DNA from: Streptomyces sp. R41
GTDB lineage: Bacteria > Actinomycetota > Actinomycetes > Streptomycetales > Streptomycetaceae
DNA: 64,000 nucleotides
Assembly (NCBI RefSeq): GCF_041053055.1
Contig: NZ_CP163443.1
Coordinates: 8,477,001 to 8,541,000, forward strand
Direction: 5' to 3'
How positions within the stretch are numbered: position 1 is the stretch's first letter; every line of letters begins with the position of its first letter. The notes under the pieces are model-generated. The model was not told where the DNA came from and made no database searches. It saw only the letters and a list, made by a program, of their open reading frames with translations. Positions 24,486 to 32,642 of the stretch are shown one piece after another. The position numbers were made by a program, and so were the translations under genes.

Positions 24486-26108
24486 TCATCGGGCCAGTGG
24501 AGCGACCACCCAGCGCTGCGTCTTGTACATGCTGTCCTGCTGCCCGATCTCGATCAGCTTGCGGGCGGCCGGGAACGCCTCGTTGCCTTCGATCTCGTAG
24601 CCGACCTGGAGCGTGCCCGGCACGTCCCGGATCTCCAGCTGCTCGTGGATCTCGGCGGCGGAGCGCTGTTCGTCGGAGCCCACCACGGCGAGGTGCTGGA
24701 CCAGCCTCAGCTGGGCCGCGGCCAGCGACTCGGCCGGGTCGCGCGGGAGCGGTGCCGCCGCGGCCTGCCGGCCCCGCCCGGACGGGGGTGCGACCACCGA
24801 ACTCGGCGTCCGGGTCGAACCTGCCGCCTCCCGCGTCGACAGGTGCGCCTGCACGACCGTGCCGTCGTTGTCGAGCGCCACGCGGATCTCGCCGCGCCCC
24901 GGCGTGATGACGGGTACACCGTCGAAGGTCTGACGGAAGGTCACATGCGTCTGGAGCGATACGGGTTCACCGAGCTGCGAGCCGTCCTTGGTGCCGGAGT
25001 TCTGCCACAGGTCGTGCACCCCGTCGACGATCAACTCGGCGCCATCCGCGTGCTGTTCGGCGAAGTCTCGGGCCAACTCCACGGCCCGGCCGGTGTCCAG
25101 CTGGTCGGTGTTGCGGTGGTTGGCCTCGGCGAGCTTGACCCACCGCGCGGCGAGCGGCGCCGTCGCGACGTACCGGTCACCGGAGTTGGCGCTCAGCACA
25201 CCCTGCCGCTCGACCTGGACCTCCTGGAGCGCGGCGGCCGGGAAGCTCGCCGCCTGTCCGAGCCTCGCGAGTTCCGCGCTCGGGTCGCGCGGCGCCAGCT
25301 GAACGGTCTGCTCCGGTACGGCGGTCGCCGCCTCGCGCAGGCTGCTGCGGGCGTAGTACCAGCGCCACGCGTACCAGGCGTCGGAGACATGCTCGCGGAA
25401 GAACGTCCGCTCGGCGTTGAGTCGGTTGGTCGCCTCCGCCTGGGTCGGCCCGGTCGCGCAGACCGAGGGCGCCTGCCCGTGGTAGATGTCCCAGGACGCG
25501 TTCAGCCAGGCGTCGCAGTACGTCTGCCCGGCCCGCCACTTCTCCCAGAACTTCTTGCCGTAGTCAGGGCTGTCGATGCTCGTCGTCTCGAAGCCGAAGA
25601 TCATCCGGGAGCCGAGGTTGGGGCCCGCCCAGGTGCGCACCGGGGTGTGCCCGTCCAGGACGCGCAGCGAGTTGCAGGTGGACCAGAAGACGTAGTTCGC
25701 CTTCTCGTTGCCGAAGCCCATCCGGTTGGAGATCGCGTCACTGCGGCCGTCCCACACCGCGCCGAGCGGCGCGAAGAACACGCCGTTGCCGTCCATGCCG
25801 CCGTGTCCGGAGTGGTAGACGGCGACCACGGCGTCCACGCCGTAGCGGTCCTGCCAGTTGTCGTACGTCTCCTCGTACGCCCACACCTGCGCGCCGCCGT
25901 CCGCGAACCAGAAGTTCCGGTCGTAGAACTGCTGGAGATAGGCGAGCCACCCGGTGGCGTCCTCGTGCGTGTGCGAGAGCGGGTTCTGGTTCACGAACTT
26001 CTGGATGCTGAACGCACCCCACCAGCCGAACGTCGAGTCGCGGTCGGCCGCGCCGGGCTTGCCGGAGTCGAGTGGTGACGGACCACGGTCCGCGTAGATC
26101 ATGCGCAT
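24486..26108 (-). CDS. DUF6345 domain protein with caspase-like His/Cys pattern
   Basis: The 540-residue protein has an N-terminal DUF6345 region, with VVAVYHSGHGGMDGNGVFFAPL near residue 95 and ANYVFWSTCNSLRVLDG near residue 140. A hydrophobic strand ending in HSGHG and a later strand ending in a cysteine resemble the catalytic dyad layout of clan CD peptidases. The C-terminal half is PepSY/propeptide-like in feel (FRQTFDGVPVITPGRGEIRVALDNDGTV and LQVGYEIEGN). No signal peptide is seen. ATG 26108 is preceded by aggggg; a TTG two codons earlier is less likely. Peptidase activity is inference only. Confidence 0.65.
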   Translation of the reverse strand: MRMIYADRGPSPLDSGKPGAADRDSTFGWWGAFSIQKFVNQNPLSHTHEDATGWLAYLQQFYDRNFWFADGGAQVWAYEETYDNWQDRYGVDAVVAVYHSGHGGMDGNGVFFAPLGAVWDGRSDAISNRMGFGNEKANYVFWSTCNSLRVLDGHTPVRTWAGPNLGSRMIFGFETTSIDSPDYGKKFWEKWRAGQTYCDAWLNASWDIYHGQAPSVCATGPTQAEATNRLNAERTFFREHVSDAWYAWRWYYARSSLREAATAVPEQTVQLAPRDPSAELARLGQAASFPAAALQEVQVERQGVLSANSGDRYVATAPLAARWVKLAEANHRNTDQLDTGRAVELARDFAEQHADGAELIVDGVHDLWQNSGTKDGSQLGEPVSLQTHVTFRQTFDGVPVITPGRGEIRVALDNDGTVVQAHLSTREAAGSTRTPSSVVAPPSGRGRQAAAAPLPRDPAESLAAAQLRLVQHLAVVGSDEQRSAAEIHEQLEIRDVPGTLQVGYEIEGNEAFPAARKLIEIGQQDSMYKTQRWVVAPLAR

Positions 26109-26322
26109 GGTCAAACCCCCTGATGGTCCACCTCGCCGCGCTCGGTCCCGGAGGGGCGAGGAGGCCTCAAAATGTCACCGGCGCGGGGGTTTGCCCAGCG
26201 CGCATACCGGCCATCGCGGCCGCGTCCCGGGCATGGCACGGCGCCTCACCGGTCGCTCCCGGACAGCTGTCCCGTTGGTACGGAGGGAGTCCCGTGCGCC
26301 GGAAAACGGGCCGCAGTGGCGG

Positions 26323-26532
26323 ACTCGTGCCCCCGCAATGTTCGTATCGCACACCGCGCACCAGCGCGCCCCACTCGAACACCCTTGTCCCTGCCGCGAA
26401 GTGATCAGGCCCGGTGCGATCACATCGGCTCAGAAGGTCTCGATGTCCTCTTCTGGACCCTACGGCGGCCGGACTTCGCCGGGATGCTGCAGACCTCGCC
26501 GAGTGGAAGAGAAAGCCTCCGCTTTCCCTGTC
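26323..26532 (+). repeat. 210-bp dispersed repeat, copy 1
   Basis: It is nearly identical (about a dozen differences including one indel) to 35241-35451 in the same orientation. The body includes caatgttcgtatcgcacacc, gaagtgatcaggcccggtgc and gagtggaagagaaagcctcc. Another 80 bp just upstream (from about 26258) is shared only with the partial copy at 48437-48571. No protein or RNA family was recognised. With copy 2 it brackets a 9-kb mosaic segment. Confidence 0.9.
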
Positions 26533-26644
26533 TTTCGTTGTTCGTCGTCGCCCTTCTGTCCTCACCCAGTCCCCACGGCGTCCCCACGGTCGAGGCGCGG
26601 CTGGGGTGTCAGGCGGGGAGGGTCATGCGCTGGGTGGGGATGTC

Positions 26645-26910
26645 TCAGCGGCACTCGCGGTAGAGGCGGTTGTAGTCGTGTTCGGCGTCGGGGTCGTCGG
26701 CGTTGCACGGTTCGTAGCCGTGGGGCCGAGGCGGTAGTAGAAGCCGTATTCGATGCATTCGGTTTCGCCGGGGAGGGTGCCGGTCCAGATGGTGTTGCAG
26801 GTCTCTGGTGGGTGGCAGGTGTCGCGCTGGCGTCCGGTGAGTGCGCAGCGGGCGATGTCGCAGCGGTCGAGGTCCCGGGCGTCCTCCCGCACCGCGCGGT
26901 CCCACTCCAC
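26645..26910 (-). pseudogene. Frame-shifted Cys-rich 'mucin-2'-like cargo protein
   Basis: From 26910 the frame reads EWDRAVREDARDLDRCDIAR, then CALTGRQRDTC, CNTIWTGTLPGETECIEYGFYYRLGP. After one base shift near 26725 the adjacent frame continues HGYEPCNADDPDAEHDYNRLYRECR and stops at 26645. The combined pattern (DRCDIARCA.TGRQR..C, WTG..PGE.EC.E.G, C......D.NRLY.E) is common in small Cys-rich proteins associated with Streptomyces mobile elements. Without the shift the frame becomes Thr-rich nonsense, so the gene is probably broken. Confidence 0.6.
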
Positions 26911-27383
26911 TGCGAGACGGTGCTGCGGACCATGATCCGCAAGGGCACACGCGACTACCAGGAACTGCCCGCGACCCCCGATGCGTTCGTCTGGTTGCGG
27001 CTCGACCAGGAAGAAGCCTGGCGGAAGGGCATCCCCCGTCGTCGCAGGCAGCCGCTCTGGTGGACTCTGCGCCGGCCATGGGACCGTTGACCTACGACGC
27101 GGCCCGTGCCATGTTCAACCGCGCCAACCAGGTGCTGGGCGCCACCAACTGGACGCTGCACAACCTGCGCCACCCCGCGACCTGCTTGATGCTCGGCGAT
27201 CCGTCGATGCCGCCTGCCTACGTCCAACACATCCTGGGCCACAAGTACTTGTCGACGCTGGACATTTATGACCGTCCCACCAGGGACGAGGCCATCGCCG
27301 CAGGACTCGCACACCATGTCCGCCAGCAGCAACGACGGGAGAACCCGCCGCCGGCTCCAGCCGCTCCGGCCGCCGAAGCCGGA
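26905..27383 (+). pseudogene. Tyrosine recombinase/integrase remnant, frame-shifted, 3' truncated
   Basis: One frame reads TVLRTMIRKGTRDYQELPATPDAFVWLRLDQEEAW, with LWWTLRRP at its end near 27085. The next frame resumes PLTYDAARAMFNRANQVLGATNWTLHNLRHPATCLML, then YVQHILGHKYLSTLDIYDRP. The second part holds the catalytic LRH, the LGH and the terminal tyrosine of phage-type integrases, so the catalytic domain is recognisable. The N-terminal half is missing, a single-base shift separates the two parts, and the natural stop is gone: the frame runs open into the neighbouring minus-strand gene. Not expected to be active. Confidence 0.78.
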
Positions 27384-28349
27384 TCAGGCGCGCAGGGTGA
27401 CGCCGAAACGGGTCCTCATCCGCCGCAGTTCCCACAGCGAGACAGCGGTCACCGACAGCGGCCCGCCCAGCGTGGAGCAGAACTGGACGATGGGCGGGCC
27501 CCCCGGCATGCCGTCGCCGATCAGGCTGAAGGCCGCGAACACCCACACCAGCGTCAGGGTGAGGACGGGCGGCAGCATCGGGTGGACCTGGGCGCTGTTG
27601 AAGGCACTTCGGGCCGAGTACAGCGACGCCATGAAGAAGAAGGGAAAACCCCACACGATCACGATCAGCGAGGCGACGGCCAGTACGTACTCCCACCAGC
27701 TCTTCCCGTCGTCGGCGTCGACGGTCAGGGCCGTCGGGACGAGGATTCCGCCCATCACGACCAACGTCAGCACGTACCAGCTGACCGCCTTGAGCGGAGC
27801 GCGCAGCCGGGAGCGCAGATGCGGCCGCAGGTGCGGGGGCGCGTAGTAGATGAATCCGATGATGACCAGGGGCGCGGCGATGATCAGCACGAACGGGGCG
27901 ACGATGAGTTGGGCGGCACCGCCGTACGCCGCGTCCTCCCAGCGGTTCGGATCCACGTTGTAGGCGAGGATCAGGGCGATGGTGGCGGCGGCACCGAGCA
28001 CCGTGCGGGCCAGCTGGACGCGGTCCACGGTGCGGTCCGCGATCCGGCCGTCGCCCTGCGCGAAGAGCCTGGTGGCAACGCGGTGCGCGGAGCGCAGGAT
28101 CACGCCGACGAGCCCGAAGGGAGAGCCGAACGACAGGCAGCCGCGGCGGCGCCGGGCGGCGGGCCTCGTGGGCTGGGGGCCGTAGGGGTACGGAGGTTGG
28201 TTCGGGTACGGGCCCGGATTCGGTGGTGGCGGACCGTACGGGCCGCCCTGCGGTGGTCCGTAGGGAGCGCCCCAGCCGCCCTGGCTTCCCGGTCCGTTGC
28301 CGCCAGGCTGACCCGGGCCGTTTCCCGGCCCCCATCCCCCCGTAGCCAT
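27384..28349 (-). CDS. Pro/Gly-rich membrane protein of unknown function
   Basis: This 321-residue protein has a cytosolic-type N-terminus of about 75 residues full of GGWGPGN, YGPPQGG and PYPYGPQ motifs. After a basic RRRRGCLSFG stretch come at least five hydrophobic segments (VLGAAATIALILAY, LIVAPFVLIIAAPLVIIGFIYYA, WYVLTLVVMGGILVPTAL, VLAVASLIVIVWGFPFFFMASLY and LTLTLVWVFAAFSLIGDG). The layout resembles RDD/YIP-like actinobacterial membrane proteins, but no family can be named. ATG 28349 is preceded by ggggagcgg; an upstream in-frame ATG is less well placed. It lies in the mobile-remnant region but looks intact. Confidence 0.75.
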   Translation of the reverse strand: MATGGWGPGNGPGQPGGNGPGSQGGWGAPYGPPQGGPYGPPPPNPGPYPNQPPYPYGPQPTRPAARRRRGCLSFGSPFGLVGVILRSAHRVATRLFAQGDGRIADRTVDRVQLARTVLGAAATIALILAYNVDPNRWEDAAYGGAAQLIVAPFVLIIAAPLVIIGFIYYAPPHLRPHLRSRLRAPLKAVSWYVLTLVVMGGILVPTALTVDADDGKSWWEYVLAVASLIVIVWGFPFFFMASLYSARSAFNSAQVHPMLPPVLTLTLVWVFAAFSLIGDGMPGGPPIVQFCSTLGGPLSVTAVSLWELRRMRTRFGVTLRA

Positions 28350-28484
28350 GCCGCTCCCCGTTCGCTTTCGGCCAGTTGGTGTGTGTCCTGTGGTGCCAGG
28401 CGCAGTGTAGTGGCACATCAGGTGACAGAGGCCGCGCTCGTTGCCGGTCGCGGCACCTTGCCCGTCGCGTCACATACGTGCATA

Positions 28485-28635
28485 TTGCCACCCGCACGCG
28501 CGGGGATGATCCCCGCTACAGCCACTACGGGTCGCGCGGCATTCTCTGCTCCCCGCGCACGCGGGGAGGTTCCCGTCGTTCAGGCTCCGCGCACTGACTG
28601 CGACGTCTGCTCCCGGCGCCTGCATGGTGGTCCAC
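28485..28635 (+). CRISPR. Degenerate three-repeat type I-E-like CRISPR remnant
   Basis: Repeat units of 29 bp occur at 28485-28513, 28546-28574 and 28607-28635, spaced exactly 61 bp. Each gap is 32 bp, the standard type I-E repeat-plus-spacer length. The middle unit reads ctgctccccgcg then cacgcggggaggttccc, with the ccccgcg...gcgggg dyad typical of actinobacterial I-E repeats. The first unit keeps about 24 of 29 positions. The third matches mainly in its first 17 bases, as expected for a decayed leader-distal repeat. No cas gene is in the window. Confidence 0.65.
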
Positions 28636-28960
28636 GCTGTTGAAGGCAGGCGCGCGGAGCGTGTCGAGTTCGGCGTTCACCTGGTCGCGGCTGGCCATCT
28701 CGGGCAGGCCGCTCGGCTCCGGGGTCACGAGCTCGCCGCCGAGCGGGAGCTGCCCGTCGGTGGCGGCGCGGGCGCGGAACTGCCGGTGCAGTTCGGTGGC
28801 CTGCAGCAGCAGATCCCGAGCTCGACGCAGAGCTGCAAGACGACCACCAGGCGTCGGCGATGTGCCGTTGGAGGAGCGGATCCATTCCACCCTCTCGGCG
28901 CTGGTCAGCGATCTCCTGTAAGCGGGGCAGGATCGCGGCGCACTGGTTCGGCGAAAGGTC
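28620..28960 (-). pseudogene. Unknown gene decayed by at least two frameshifts
   Basis: Coding-like text moves through three frames: DLSPNQCAAILPRLQEIADQ, then GMDPLLQRHIADAW in the first; VVVLQLCVELG in the second for a short stretch; then RDLLLQATELHRQFRARAA, LPLGGELVTPEPSGLPEMAS and DQVNAELDTLRAPAF in the third. Joined together they make a plausible helical protein of about 115 residues. No family was recognised. The 3' end abuts the CRISPR remnant. Confidence 0.5.
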
Positions 28961-29094
28961 GGGGCCGGCATCTGAGGAGCGGTGTGAGCGGGGTGGAGAC
29001 GTCGTTCCAGGAGCACGCGCCGGCCTCACCAAGATCTCGGGCTCAGTCCAGCCGATGGTGGCAGTCCCCCCGCCGGCTTCGCGTCGGGCCCGGT

Positions 29095-29122
29095 TTGACA
29101 TGGATGCGGTACACGTTAATTA
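29095..29122 (+). promoter_or_regulatory. Promoter of the arsR-like gene
   Basis: A perfect -35 ttgaca (29095-29100) is followed after 16 bp by taatta (29117-29122). The transcript would begin at or next to the ATG at 29131, so the message is probably leaderless. The AT-rich ttaattattag overlaps the -10 and is a likely operator for the ArsR-type regulator itself. Confidence 0.65.
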
Positions 29123-29130
29123 TTAGTCGT

Positions 29131-29472
29131 ATGGTTAACAATGTCGATGGGACGTTGTCGGCCCTGGCTGATCCCACCAGGCGCCAGATCGTTGAGCTGC
29201 TCCAGCAGCGGCCCCGGCGGGCCGGCGAGCTGGTGGCCGCGTTCGACGTGAGCGCGCCGTCGATCAGCCGGCATCTGCGCGTGCTACGGCGCAGTGGGCT
29301 GGTGACCGAGTCGGGCATACCGGACGACGCCCGCGTCAAGGTCTACGAGCTGCGCCAAGAGCCATTCGTGGCCCTGCAGGCATGGCTGGACCAGGTACAG
29401 GCGTTCTGGACCGACCAGCTCGGCGCCTTCAAGGAGCACGTCGAGAACACGAGTAAAGGAACAGAGAAATGA
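29131..29472 (+). CDS. ArsR-family winged-helix regulator
   Basis: The 113-residue protein has the classical layout: ALADPTRRQIVELLQQRPRRAGELVAAFDVSAPSISRHLRVLRRSGLVTES, then a wing ending VKVYELRQEP and a C-terminal helix. No metal-binding cysteine pair is present, so it belongs to the non-metal group that is usually paired with an AHSA1/SRPBCC protein. The downstream gene is exactly that, and the two overlap by ATGA. It probably represses its own promoter at 29095. Confidence 0.92.
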   Translation: MVNNVDGTLSALADPTRRQIVELLQQRPRRAGELVAAFDVSAPSISRHLRVLRRSGLVTESGIPDDARVKVYELRQEPFVALQAWLDQVQAFWTDQLGAFKEHVENTSKGTEK

Positions 29473-29924
29473 GCACGACCGCATCGGCATCCATCGAGGT
29501 GGCCTGCGACCCCCAGACGGCCTTCGACGCCTTCACCGCCGACATCGGCAGCTGGTGGAAGCGCGGCACGCAGTACTGGAACGACCCCGAGAAGGGCAAG
29601 GAGCTGCGCTTCGAGCCGAAGGTCGGCGGACGTCTGATCGAGGTCCACGACCTGGAAACCGGCGAGGGCTTCGAGATCGGCCGGGTGCTGGTGTGGGAGC
29701 CCGGCAAGCGGGTCGCGTTCACCTGGCGCCTGGCCCGCTGGGACGAGTCCGAGAACACCGACGTCCAGGTCGGCTTCGAACCCACCGTGGAAGGCACCCG
29801 CGTCACCATCGAGCACGGCGGCTGGGACCGGGTCCCCTCCGCGCCGCCCGGCATGATCCAGGGATACAGCCACGGCTGGAAGGAACTCCTCGGCTTCTAC
29901 GCCCAGGCCACCCGCACGCAATGA
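29469..29924 (+). CDS. SRPBCC (AHSA1-type) domain protein
   Basis: The 151-residue START-like protein reads TASASIEVACDPQTAFDAFT, then DIGSWWKRGTQYW, LRFEPKVGGRLIEVHD, GRVLVWEPGKRVAFTWRL and ends GYSHGWKELLGFYAQ, all typical of the AHSA1 group with a hydrophobic ligand pocket. It is translationally coupled to the ArsR-type repressor. Such pairs are widespread; the ligand is unknown. Confidence 0.9.
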   Translation: MSTTASASIEVACDPQTAFDAFTADIGSWWKRGTQYWNDPEKGKELRFEPKVGGRLIEVHDLETGEGFEIGRVLVWEPGKRVAFTWRLARWDESENTDVQVGFEPTVEGTRVTIEHGGWDRVPSAPPGMIQGYSHGWKELLGFYAQATRTQ

Positions 29925-30198
29925 TCCTTCCTCCGTCTCCAACAGCCCAAGGCTGTGCCCTCTACGTCGTGAAGGTGGGACCGCCTCTGGTTATGCCTGC
30001 GCCTCCGTCAAGCCTCGTTCCCGTTCGCGCACTCGCAGCCACACATCGGTCGTAGTCGTCACGGAAGCGCGGTCAGAACCACCTGAGGCGCTCAGGCACA
30101 CGAGGGCAACTGGGCATCGCTGGTTGGCCATTGAGAGTTTCAAATGGCCACGATGGCGCTCCGCCACGGCAGGACCTGACGGGGCGTCGGCCGGCAAC

Positions 30199-30315
30199 TC
30201 AGTGCAGCGGAGGCTTCAGAGCGCCGAGCTGTAGCAGCATCGCCAAGTCGTCGCGTACCGCCCAGCGTTCGGCAATCCGTCCATCGACCAGTCGGTAGGC
30301 GAAGGTCCTGACCAT
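30199..30315 (-). pseudogene. C-terminal fragment of a SnoaL-like ester cyclase
   Basis: A 38-residue frame reads MVRTFAYRLVDGRIAERWAV then RDDLAMLLQLGALKPPLH and stops. This matches the end of SnoaL-like polyketide-cyclase-fold proteins (FRLVDGRIAEHW...D..LL.QLG). No N-terminal partner is visible in the remaining spacer from 29925 to 30453, so only the tail has survived. Confidence 0.55.
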
Positions 30316-30453
30316 CGACCACGGGCGCTATGCCGGCGCCCTCCCCGGCCCCGTCCCCTTGCACAAGCCCGCAGGGTGTCCCGGCATGCTCGCGCGTTGC
30401 GGTAACGGTCGTCGTGTCGGGGGAGGTTGCGTGCGGCGCGGTACTCGTCTGGC

Positions 30454-31707
30454 TCATCTCGCCCGGCTAGTGCCCTGTCGAACCGCTGCCCTGAGGTGGG
30501 ACATCGCCCGGGTGCACAGCTCTGTGGCGTGTGGGCCGTCCGTCGAGGTGACGCTGAGGAAGAGCTGGCCGTCGAATCCGGCGACGCACACCAGCGGCGC
30601 CCCCGAGACGCTGGTGTGCGCGGCCAGGTACAGACTTTCCACGCGCAACGGGCCGTAGTCCACGGGGATCGGGACGCGCACGTTACTGAGGGAGACGTCG
30701 AAGAGGGTCCGCTTGAGCTCGCTGCGCCGCAGCAGTGCGCTGAGTGTCTTTCGGGGCAGGATTCGCAGCAGCCGGTTCACCCGAACCAAGGGGAGCAGCT
30801 GTTCGGGCCGCAGACGGTCGCGGATGTCCGTGGTGGAGCTGCGGGCCACGGTCCACAGGTCGTGCCGGGCGAGGCCGTCGACCGGGATGAGGAAGCTGGT
30901 CGCGTAGAGCCCCAGTGTCTCGCCCGGAGGCGCGGCCAGGATCCGCCGCAGGTCCGCGGCCACCGCGATACCGACGGGGGAGGGGTGACCGAGGTCGGCG
31001 TGAGCGCGGGCGAAGGCGGCGCAAAGGAGGCCCTGGAGGGTGGCCCCCTCCGTGCGACAGCGCGTGAGCACCGACGAGGTCTCCGCCGCGTCCATGGACC
31101 AGGCGGCGTAGGCGAGTTGACCGCTCGGGCGTGGTGTGCGGCCTGCTCCGCGCAGCATGCGGGCCACTCTGAGCAGGTCGAGCGGGTCGGCGCGGCGGGT
31201 GGGCAGGAGGTCGTCGGCGGGGACGGTGACGGCGGGGGGCACGGAGGTGGTGAAACTGGTCGGGTCGGCGAGCGCCCGGAGGAGGTCGCGCAGGACGAAG
31301 GAGACGGAGAGGCCGTCGATGACGAGATGGTGGCAGATCGCGACGAGATCGAAGGAGCCGTCCGACTCGACGACGACGAAACGGGTCAGGGGACCGGTGG
31401 CGGTGTCGAAGGGGCGTTTGAGTTCCTCCTCGAGGATCGCGGTCCAGCTCTGAGGGCTGTCGGCCCGGACGATCCGCAGCTCCGGGTCCGGTACTCCGTC
31501 GGTGGTGAACCGCGCTCTCCAGGGGCCGGAGGCGGCGACGCGGACGGCGAGCAGCGGATGGTGGGTGCGGGCCGCGGACAGTGCCTCGCGCAGCTGAGCG
31601 GGGGTGGTCCGGCCTCGAATCCGGCCGACGAGGGCCCCGTTGACGGGCAGCTTCTCGCCCGCCGCCCACAGGAGACGCTCGGTGGGTGACAGACGTCGTG
31701 GCTTCAT
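30454..31707 (-). CDS. Condensation-domain acyltransferase (PapA-like)
   Basis: The 417-residue protein starts KPRRLSPTERLLWAAGEKLPVNGALVGRI and holds the active-site motif HHLVIDG at residues 126-132, with the second histidine as base. Later come the CAAFARAHADLG helix, GETLGLYATSFLIPVD and LFDVSLSNVRVPIP (floor-loop region). This is the stand-alone fold of PapA5-type phthiocerol transferases and NRPS condensation domains, which transfer acyl groups to hydroxyls or amines. It is the last gene of a four-gene operon, five bases after the SDR stop. A GTG at 31716 overlapping that stop is an alternative start. It may O-acylate the lipid made by the upstream enzymes. Confidence 0.83.
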   Translation of the reverse strand: MKPRRLSPTERLLWAAGEKLPVNGALVGRIRGRTTPAQLREALSAARTHHPLLAVRVAASGPWRARFTTDGVPDPELRIVRADSPQSWTAILEEELKRPFDTATGPLTRFVVVESDGSFDLVAICHHLVIDGLSVSFVLRDLLRALADPTSFTTSVPPAVTVPADDLLPTRRADPLDLLRVARMLRGAGRTPRPSGQLAYAAWSMDAAETSSVLTRCRTEGATLQGLLCAAFARAHADLGHPSPVGIAVAADLRRILAAPPGETLGLYATSFLIPVDGLARHDLWTVARSSTTDIRDRLRPEQLLPLVRVNRLLRILPRKTLSALLRRSELKRTLFDVSLSNVRVPIPVDYGPLRVESLYLAAHTSVSGAPLVCVAGFDGQLFLSVTSTDGPHATELCTRAMSHLRAAVRQGTSRAR

Positions 31708-31712
31708 GGGAT

Positions 31713-32642
31713 TCACCGGTAGGCGGCCAGGGCGGTGGTCAGCCCCGCCGGGAGAGTGACCGCCGGCACGAACGGCAGGCGGCCGACGGCACATGTCCAG
31801 GCGGGATGCCGAAGCTCGGCGACCTTGTCCGGGTTGAGGAGAGAGGCGCCGGTCAGCCGGCCGGCGTGGCCGGCGACCACCGCCAGGGGAGCCGGGATAT
31901 GGATCACCCGGGGCGGACGGCAGCCGAGCACGGCCGCCGTGACGGCACCGATGCGTTCCCAACGGTGCTCGATGCCGTCGCTGACGTGATAGACCGCGCC
32001 CGCTTCACCGGACTCGGCGGCGGTGAGCAGGGCCCGGCAGAGGTCGTCCACATGGATGAGCGAGTAGCGGCGCGGGCCCCGGCGGCCCACGGCGGGCAGC
32101 ATTCCGGCCCGGACCGCCTTCACCAGCCGCGGTACGAACTCGCGGTCACCGGGGCCGTAGACGATGGGCGGGCGGACGACGACACCCGGCAGCCGGTCGG
32201 CGTGCGCGCGCAGCGCCAGCTCGCCGCCGAGCTTGCTGCGGCCGTACGCGGAGACCGGCGACGGTGGGTCCTCCTCGCGTCGCTGCCGCCCGGGGCCCGC
32301 GGCGGCGAGGGAGGAGCAGAGGACGAGGCGCGGTGGCTCCGGGAAGGCGGCGAGGACGGCACAGAGGCGGCCGGTGCCCCGTGTATTGACCTCGGCGTAG
32401 CCGAGGTGGGTACGGGCCTTGGTGACTGCGGCGAGGTGGACGACCCGGTCGGCGCCCTCGGCGGCTGCGGCCAGTCCCGCGCCGGTGGCGAGGTCGCCTT
32501 CGACCGTCCGGAGCCCGGGGAAGCCTCCGGGGACGCTCCGCCCGTCCCGGACGAGGGCGGTCACCTCGTGCCCTAGACGGACGAGGTGGCGGAGAAGGCA
32601 CTGCCCGACGAAACCGGTCGCACCGGTGACGAGATACCTCAT
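31713..32642 (-). CDS. Extended SDR/NAD-dependent epimerase-family reductase, CerR-like candidate
   Basis: The 309-residue Rossmann protein opens MRYLVTGATGFVGQCLLRHL (GxxGxxG) and has VVHLAAVTKARTHLGYAEVNTRGTGRLC, a catalytic-type SAYGRSKLGGELALRA (YxxxK), VVRPPIVYGPGD and YSLIHVDDLCRAL. Extended SDRs include the bacterial ceramide reductase CerR, which reduces the 3-keto group after N-acylation. The gene follows the GNAT gene with ATGA overlap and precedes the condensation-domain gene. General SDR assignment is firm; the CerR role rests on operon context. Confidence 0.85.
   Translation of the reverse strand: MRYLVTGATGFVGQCLLRHLVRLGHEVTALVRDGRSVPGGFPGLRTVEGDLATGAGLAAAAEGADRVVHLAAVTKARTHLGYAEVNTRGTGRLCAVLAAFPEPPRLVLCSSLAAAGPGRQRREEDPPSPVSAYGRSKLGGELALRAHADRLPGVVVRPPIVYGPGDREFVPRLVKAVRAGMLPAVGRRGPRRYSLIHVDDLCRALLTAAESGEAGAVYHVSDGIEHRWERIGAVTAAVLGCRPPRVIHIPAPLAVVAGHAGRLTGASLLNPDKVAELRHPAWTCAVGRLPFVPAVTLPAGLTTALAAYR

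Noticed and set aside
24495..26078. Long plus-strand open frame opposite the DUF6345 gene
   Set aside because: It is the GC-driven antisense shadow of a gene with clear domain motifs; it has no ribosome site and only Arg/Gly/Pro-rich text.
26841..28643. A single 600-codon plus-strand protein fusing integrase and membrane-gene antisense
   Set aside because: Only the first part is integrase-like; the rest is antisense to the intact membrane protein gene and arises because the integrase stop was lost.
30140..30457. 105-codon minus-strand frame starting MSQTSTAPHATSPD
   Set aside because: Its downstream part is out of frame with the recognisable SnoaL-like tail, and the N-terminal text has no family match, so it was not called as a gene.
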